From assembly GCA_012728835.1 (NCBI GenBank), contig JAAYEJ010000038.1:1-40907 (forward strand): a DNA stretch of 40,907 bases. The letters run 5' to 3'. Made by a program: the position numbers and the translations under genes. This document shows positions 36,531 through 40,907 of this stretch, in pieces. How positions within the stretch are numbered: the stretch's first letter is position 1; the number at the start of each line of letters is the position of its first letter. This stretch comes from Candidatus Brocadiaceae bacterium (GTDB lineage: Bacteria; Planctomycetota; Brocadiia; SM23-32). The notes beneath the pieces were generated by a model. The model saw nothing but the letters and a program-made list of their open reading frames with translations. It had not been told where the DNA came from and ran no database searches.

Positions 36531-37682
36531 TCAGCGGCCGCACACGGCGGCCCACTCCCGTTCCATGATCTCCCAGGCCGTGCGGATGTAGAAGCGGTAG
36601 CTCGCCAGCGGCGTGCCGTTCGGCACGCGATGGTCCAGCGCCAGCACGCAGCCGCCGCTGCGCACCATCGGCGGGATCTTGTATTCCAGCTCGGCGACGA
36701 TCTCCTCGCGGCTGCGGCGCAGCACGTGCTTGTCGATCCCGCCCATGAACGCGAGCCGTTTGCCGTATTGCGCCCGGAGGCGGACGACGTCCATGCCGGC
36801 CGCAGGTTCGAGCGGGTGCATCATGTTCAGGCCCGCGTCCAGAAAGGTCGGGATGACGGCGTTCATGTTGCCGTCGGAGTCCTGGTCGAACAGGCGGGCG
36901 CCGCGGTCGCGCAGCATGTCCCAGATGCGGCGGTAGTACGGCGCGATGAACTCCTGGACCTGCCGCGGGCCGGCCAGGGGGCCGCTCTTGCCCGCCATGT
37001 CCTCCATGGTCGTCAGCTGGTCGACCGGCACGGTGGCCGACACGCGGTCCAGGACCTTGTAGGCCGTGTCCCCCATCGTGCGCAGCATGTCGTGGATGAG
37101 TTCCGGCTGCTCATAATACGCAAGGCACACCGCTTCGTCGCCCATCAGGCGGCGGGGTTCTGCGAAGCCGCCGGGGATCGAGACCGTGACCACGTGGCCG
37201 GCCGCCCGCGCGTCATGGGCGCGCCGCGCCCAGTCGCGGCCGAACCGCCCTTCGGAGAACTCGTAATGCGGCTTCACCCGGAGCCAGTCCTCCATGCTTT
37301 TGACCGGGTATTCGAGCGGCAGCGGCAGGGATGCGGCGTCCTTGCAGAGCTTCACGCGGCACCCCATGTAGTCGCGGGCGATCACGTACTCATCGGTCTC
37401 CTCCAGGATCACTTCCTTGATGTCGCCGACCCAGGCCGTGTTGACGTCCACGAGGGAGCTGACGGCCGTGCGGTAGCGGAACGCGGAGAAGTCAAGTTCC
37501 TCCGGCGTGGCGCCCTGGGCCGCCCACTCCTGCTTCAGCCCCGGCAGCGGGCCGAAGATCTCCGTCAGCATCGGCGGGATCAGCGCCTGGAAGGTCATGT
37601 GGTCGAGGTATTCCTCCCGCCCGACCGGCTCGATCGTCCGCCGGATCGCCAGCGCGTCGTGGGCCTCTCGGATGCTGCGCAT
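36531..37682 (-). CDS. Uroporphyrinogen decarboxylase (URO-D)-family protein
   Basis: 383 residues. It resembles the URO-D/MtaA/CmuA fold used for methyl-transfer and for catabolic enzymes of unknown substrate. Marks are DQDSDGNMNAVIPTFLDAGLNMMHPLEPAAGMDVVRLRAQYGKRLAFMGGIDKH near the end and VPNGTPLASYRFYIRTAWEIM at the tail. It is not the haem-pathway HemE, as the HemE N-terminal RQAGRY motif is absent. It starts 7 bases after the lyase gene upstream, so both are one transcript, which suggests a part in the breakdown of a sugar-derived or methylated compound. The ATG 37682 ribosome site is weak. Confidence 0.82.
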   Translation of the reverse strand: MRSIREAHDALAIRRTIEPVGREEYLDHMTFQALIPPMLTEIFGPLPGLKQEWAAQGATPEELDFSAFRYRTAVSSLVDVNTAWVGDIKEVILEETDEYVIARDYMGCRVKLCKDAASLPLPLEYPVKSMEDWLRVKPHYEFSEGRFGRDWARRAHDARAAGHVVTVSIPGGFAEPRRLMGDEAVCLAYYEQPELIHDMLRTMGDTAYKVLDRVSATVPVDQLTTMEDMAGKSGPLAGPRQVQEFIAPYYRRIWDMLRDRGARLFDQDSDGNMNAVIPTFLDAGLNMMHPLEPAAGMDVVRLRAQYGKRLAFMGGIDKHVLRRSREEIVAELEYKIPPMVRSGGCVLALDHRVPNGTPLASYRFYIRTAWEIMEREWAAVCGR

Positions 37683-37689
37683 TCGGTTC

Positions 37690-39681
37690 TCAGAAGCTGA
37701 GGGTGAAGCACTGCGGCGCCGGCCGTGCCGCCGGCGCATAGGGGCGGATGAACGTGCCGTCGACCACTAACGCGCGAACCGGCCGCCCGGCGGGGTCTCG
37801 CATGATGTGAACCATCGAAGCGTCGGTCTCGAAATCATCCCGCAGGTCAAGGGCCGTGCCGAGGCAGCCCGTCCAGTGGATCTCGTCCGACGAGCCGTCG
37901 TCGCGCCGGAGGAGGAGCCGGCTGGCGCCGCCCCTGGACTCCGCCTCCGCCTGAACTTCCGGCGCGCGCTCTCCCCGGAACGGCAGCAGCACCGTGGCCA
38001 GGTCCGTCCAGCCGGCGGGAAACGGATCGAGACACTGGCAGAGCTGCGGCGCCGGCACGCAGCCGCCTTCGGCCGGGAGCCAACCGCGGATCGGATCCTT
38101 CTCTCCTTCATGCACGTGGAGCGCGATGCCGGCCGGCCTCTTCGGGAAGAGCAGGAGCACGTTGGAGTCGGGATGGCACGTCCGCGCCCACCCGCCTTCG
38201 TGATCGACTTCCACGGGGCCTTCGCTGAGCTGCCAGTTCGACTCCAGGAAGACGGGCCGCTCCCCGTAGTCATGCCAGACCTGATCGAGCACGAAGATCC
38301 CGCGCCCGCGCACCCACAGCATCGTGCGGTGATGCCAGGCATAGACGCCCTCGCCGTGGCTCGGTCGGAAGCCCCACGTGTGCTGCCCCGTCCAGTAGCC
38401 GCCGTCGTACCGCGAGACGGCGAGATCATACCCGGGGAGCGACTCGAAGCGGCTCCGGGGATCTGTCTCGGACTGATTCCACCCGTTCAGGTTGATCGTG
38501 CTGTGCGCGCGCGTGGACTTGCCGTGCGCGCAGAACGGATCGCTCGCCTCGTAGCTCAGGTAGCCGGGGTCGACGATGAGCGACCGGCGGCCGGCGTGCA
38601 ACTGGATCGCGTTGCGGCTGAGATGGCAGTGGGCGAGGCCCCACGCGGTGGCGTCGAACGTCACGTAGGTGGCGTCTTCGTCCCATGCGTCCCGCAGGAA
38701 GGCCTGACCGGCATGTGGGAAGAGCTGCGAGGTCGGAGGAAGCTCGTCGGGCAGCCCGGCCTCGCGGCGGAACTCCGCCCGCCGCTCCCTCGGCGCGTTC
38801 GGCTCCGAGCCCGTGCGACGGCCGACGCAGTCGTGCATGGCGTTGAGCGCCCCGTTGGGCCGCGTGACGGCCACTGCGTAGTCGTGCATCCTGGCGACGG
38901 GCTCCGCCTGCATCACGAGCCCCAGCTCGGGCAGCGTGCGCGCCATGCGCCAGCAGTGTTCGAAGACGGCCGTCATCCACAGGTGATAGCCGGGATTGCG
39001 CTCCATGTGGGCGCCGTCGGGCAGGATCTGGCGGTGATAGGCGTCGTTGAGCACGTGCACGCCGAGCGTGCGCCAGCGCTCGGCGCCTTCCAGGCCGTCC
39101 AGCCGCACGCCGTTCGTGAGCAGCGAGTCCGCCTGGGCGATGCGCCAGTTCATGCGCGACGAGAGGTGCGCGGTCAGGTAGCCGTACTGGGCCTGGAGGG
39201 ACTCCAGCATGGCGTCGGCGGCGTCGTCGTCGAACGCCGGGCTGTCCAGGAACGCGGGGAGCGCGGTGAACCAGTGGAGCGTCCGGATGCACAGGTTCAG
39301 CGTGTTGTCGTAAGGCGCCAAAGACCAGTCCGGGCGGGACGGATGCGCACGGATCCAGTCGAGGATGTAATCGCGGGCGGCCCCGGCGTACCCCTCGTCG
39401 CCGGTGGCAAGGTAGGCCGCTGCGAGCGGCGCGAGTTGCATGAAGCGGTTCAACTGGGCGGGCCATTCCTGGTGAGCGTGTTCGGGCGCACTCCAGTCGA
39501 TGTCCCGTCGGCCGACGTCCGTCCACGCCTCGATGGTGGCCTGGCGGAAGCGGACCTGCCCGCGCACGGCCCGGTCGGCGACCTCGGCGTCCGGGGCGAT
39601 GGTGCGGAACTGTTCGCCCTTCCGGAGGGCGGGTTCCAGGCGGGCGGCGTTGCGGCGGATGTTCTCGCGCGAGAGTCTCAT
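37690..39681 (-). CDS. Heparinase II/III-family polysaccharide lyase-like protein
   Basis: 663 residues. The N-terminal alpha-helical toroid contains RFMQLAPLAAAYLATGDEGYAGAARDYILDWI and the conserved block HMERNPGYHLW with Tyr232. The C-terminal beta-sandwich has HCHLSRNAIQLHAGRRSLIVDPGYLSYE and STRAHSTINLNG, the usual shape of heparinase II/III-like lyases (PL12, 15, 17, 21 and relatives), which cleave uronic-acid glycans by beta-elimination. No signal peptide is seen, so it may work on imported oligosaccharides. ATG 39681 follows AAGGGG. Genes for sulfatases or transporters are not visible in the window; UROD-family protein follows. Confidence 0.88.
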   Translation of the reverse strand: MRLSRENIRRNAARLEPALRKGEQFRTIAPDAEVADRAVRGQVRFRQATIEAWTDVGRRDIDWSAPEHAHQEWPAQLNRFMQLAPLAAAYLATGDEGYAGAARDYILDWIRAHPSRPDWSLAPYDNTLNLCIRTLHWFTALPAFLDSPAFDDDAADAMLESLQAQYGYLTAHLSSRMNWRIAQADSLLTNGVRLDGLEGAERWRTLGVHVLNDAYHRQILPDGAHMERNPGYHLWMTAVFEHCWRMARTLPELGLVMQAEPVARMHDYAVAVTRPNGALNAMHDCVGRRTGSEPNAPRERRAEFRREAGLPDELPPTSQLFPHAGQAFLRDAWDEDATYVTFDATAWGLAHCHLSRNAIQLHAGRRSLIVDPGYLSYEASDPFCAHGKSTRAHSTINLNGWNQSETDPRSRFESLPGYDLAVSRYDGGYWTGQHTWGFRPSHGEGVYAWHHRTMLWVRGRGIFVLDQVWHDYGERPVFLESNWQLSEGPVEVDHEGGWARTCHPDSNVLLLFPKRPAGIALHVHEGEKDPIRGWLPAEGGCVPAPQLCQCLDPFPAGWTDLATVLLPFRGERAPEVQAEAESRGGASRLLLRRDDGSSDEIHWTGCLGTALDLRDDFETDASMVHIMRDPAGRPVRALVVDGTFIRPYAPAARPAPQCFTLSF

Positions 39682-39763
39682 GGCAGCCCCTTCCAAGCGC
39701 TCCTCAGCGCAACATGCGCCATCATACCGCGCCGGCCCCCGCGATGCTATCGGCCTGCCGTTA

Positions 39764-39792
39764 TTGACGTGCCCCGCCCGAGCCGGTACAGT
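39764..39792 (+). promoter_or_regulatory. Sigma-70-type promoter of the aspartase/fumarase-family gene
   Basis: TTGACG (39764-39769) and TACAGT (39787-39792) are spaced by 17 bases and point to the ATG at 39829, giving a short leader. The -35 is identical to that of the pckG promoter. Confidence 0.65.
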
Positions 39793-39828
39793 GTCAATCG
39801 CTCGAAGGCCTCTGGATGGAGTTCCTTC

Positions 39829-40907
39829 ATGCGGGATGCGGCCGGCGGGATGCGTACGGAGCATGACATGCTGGGCACGGTGCTTGTGCCGGCGGATGCC
39901 CTCTACGGCGCGCAGACTCGGCGGGCGGTCGTGAACTTCCCCCTGCGCGGGCAGCGCTCGCTCGGCGAGTTCCCGCACGTCGTGCGCGCCCTCGTCCTGG
40001 TCAAGCAGGCTGCAGCGATGGCCAACGGCCGGGCCGGCTGCCTGGATGCGCGCCTGGCCGACGCCATCGTTGCGGCCGGCGGCGACGTGTTCGACCGTGA
40101 ACTCTACAACCAGTTCCCCATCCACCACCTGCACGGCGGCGGCGGCACGTCCGCGAACATGAACGCCAACGAGGTGATCGCCAACCTGGCGGAGGAACGC
40201 CTTGGGGGGCGGCGCGGCGAGTACCGGATCGTGCACCCGATCGAGCACGTCAACCGCCACCAGTCCACCAACGACGTCTACCCCACTGCCTGCCATCTGG
40301 CCATTCTCCTGCGCTGGCCCGAGATCGAGCCCGACCTGCGCGCGCTGGTCGAATCGATGGGCGTGCGGGCCGCACAACTGAGCGGCCGACCGCGCATCGC
40401 GCGCACGTGCCTGCAGGACGCCGTGGCGGTCGACTTCGGGGACCTGCTGGGCGGCTACGCGGCCCTGCTGCGGCGCGGGTGGGCGCACGCCGCCGCCGCC
40501 GTGGACGCCCTCCACGCGGTGAACCTGGGCGGGTCCATCGTCGGCCGCCTGGACGATGTGCCAGGCGGCTACGCGGAGGCCGTCGTGCCTGCCTTGCGGG
40601 AGATCACCGGCGACCCGTGCTACGTGCGCAGCGACAACCTCTTCGATGCGGCCCAGAACATCGACGACCTCGTGCGCGTCTCCAGCGAACTCAACGTGCT
40701 GGCGCGCGGGTTGGTGAAGGTGTGTCGCGACCTGCGGCTGCTGAGTTCCGGCCCGGAGGCCGGCCTGGGCGAGATCCGCCTGCCGGCCATGCAGCCCGGC
40801 TCCTCGGCCATGCCCGGCAAGGTCAATCCGGTCATGCCGGAGCACGCCATCCAGCTTTGCCTGAAGGCCACAGGGCTGCACGCCGGCTGCCAGGCGGCGC
40901 TCGACCA
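39829..40907 (+). CDS. Aspartate ammonia-lyase/fumarase-family enzyme (3' partial)
   Basis: The first 359 residues are present; the gene runs off the window. The superfamily adds or removes ammonia or water across a C-C bond of dicarboxylates. GTSANMNANEVIANLA is close to the standard active-site block. The signature GSSAMPGKVNPVMPE is intact, with the catalytic serine loop. The HPNDHVN motif is HPIEHVN here, and QSTNDVYPT is retained. Aspartase is the most likely enzyme; fumarase or a related lyase is possible. ATG 39829 has GGAG 7 bases upstream; ATG 39850 and 39868 are in frame. Divergent from the lyase operon. Confidence 0.85.
   Translation, partial: MRDAAGGMRTEHDMLGTVLVPADALYGAQTRRAVVNFPLRGQRSLGEFPHVVRALVLVKQAAAMANGRAGCLDARLADAIVAAGGDVFDRELYNQFPIHHLHGGGGTSANMNANEVIANLAEERLGGRRGEYRIVHPIEHVNRHQSTNDVYPTACHLAILLRWPEIEPDLRALVESMGVRAAQLSGRPRIARTCLQDAVAVDFGDLLGGYAALLRRGWAHAAAAVDALHAVNLGGSIVGRLDDVPGGYAEAVVPALREITGDPCYVRSDNLFDAAQNIDDLVRVSSELNVLARGLVKVCRDLRLLSSGPEAGLGEIRLPAMQPGSSAMPGKVNPVMPEHAIQLCLKATGLHAGCQAALD

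Noticed and set aside
39682-40881. Long N-terminal extension of the heparinase-family frame
   Set aside because: It lies antisense to the aspartase/fumarase-family gene, which has strong motifs and its own promoter.

Overview
This is a GC-rich window with tightly packed genes. Several neighbouring genes overlap by 4 bases (ATGA or GTGA), -10/-35 promoters can be read by eye, and there are no mobile elements or CRISPR arrays. The gene content points to a Gram-negative bacterium. It includes a GT9 heptosyltransferase-like enzyme fused to an LPS-kinase-like domain, MurA, MreC, a YfhO-type membrane protein, an S55-type secreted peptidase, a THI4-type thiazole synthase with His at the sulfur-donor position, and a regulator resembling the large HTH/sigma-70 proteins I associate with Planctomycetota. 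Planctomycetota or a neighbouring phylum is my best guess; this is inference from family content, not a phylogeny.

Layout. Positions 1-4,968: the tail of an unknown plus-strand gene; a minus-strand operon (ADP-ribosylglycohydrolase-like, GT9-kinase fusion, cutA) with two 4-base overlaps; and a divergent acetamidase/formamidase-like gene. Positions 5,045-7,962: a minus-strand Na/Pi cotransporter with a PhoU-like tail and a Gfo/Idh/MocA oxidoreductase. Positions 8,163-8,370: tandem tRNA-Gln and tRNA-Glu behind a clear promoter. Positions 8,367-17,667: a minus-strand run prmC-murA-S55 peptidase-secreted propeller protein-YfhO (translation, wall synthesis and envelope). Positions 17,668-20,950: plus-strand GTP-type PEP carboxykinase with its own promoter and leader, then an orphan mreC. 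Positions 20,954-22,773: a minus-strand cofactor operon thi4-panD-yggS. Positions 23,039-26,802: plus-strand PP-loop tRNA thiolation-type enzyme, translationally coupled to a truncated sigma-like regulator, then a DUF1015 gene. Positions 26,803-27,428: a 626-base gene-free, AT-richer stretch holding a cluster of related 11-mers. Positions 27,429-35,948: the replication/topology cluster dnaN-dciA-gyrB-(unknown zinc ribbon)-gyrA-purC. Positions 35,956-40,907: minus-strand zinc-ribbon repeat protein, UROD-family protein and heparinase II/III-family lyase, then a divergent aspartase/fumarase-family gene cut by the window end.

The most interesting points are: (1) the region upstream of dnaN, a candidate replication origin with five variants of TGTTGAAATCC in both orientations; (2) a three-HTH protein whose C-terminus looks like sigma-70 regions 1.2-2.4 but stops before regions 3 and 4; (3) two divergently transcribed sulfur-insertion genes that both carry signatures of free-sulfide chemistry; (4) an apparently inactive kinase domain fused to a glycosyltransferase; (5) an unrecognised zinc-ribbon protein encoded between gyrB and gyrA.
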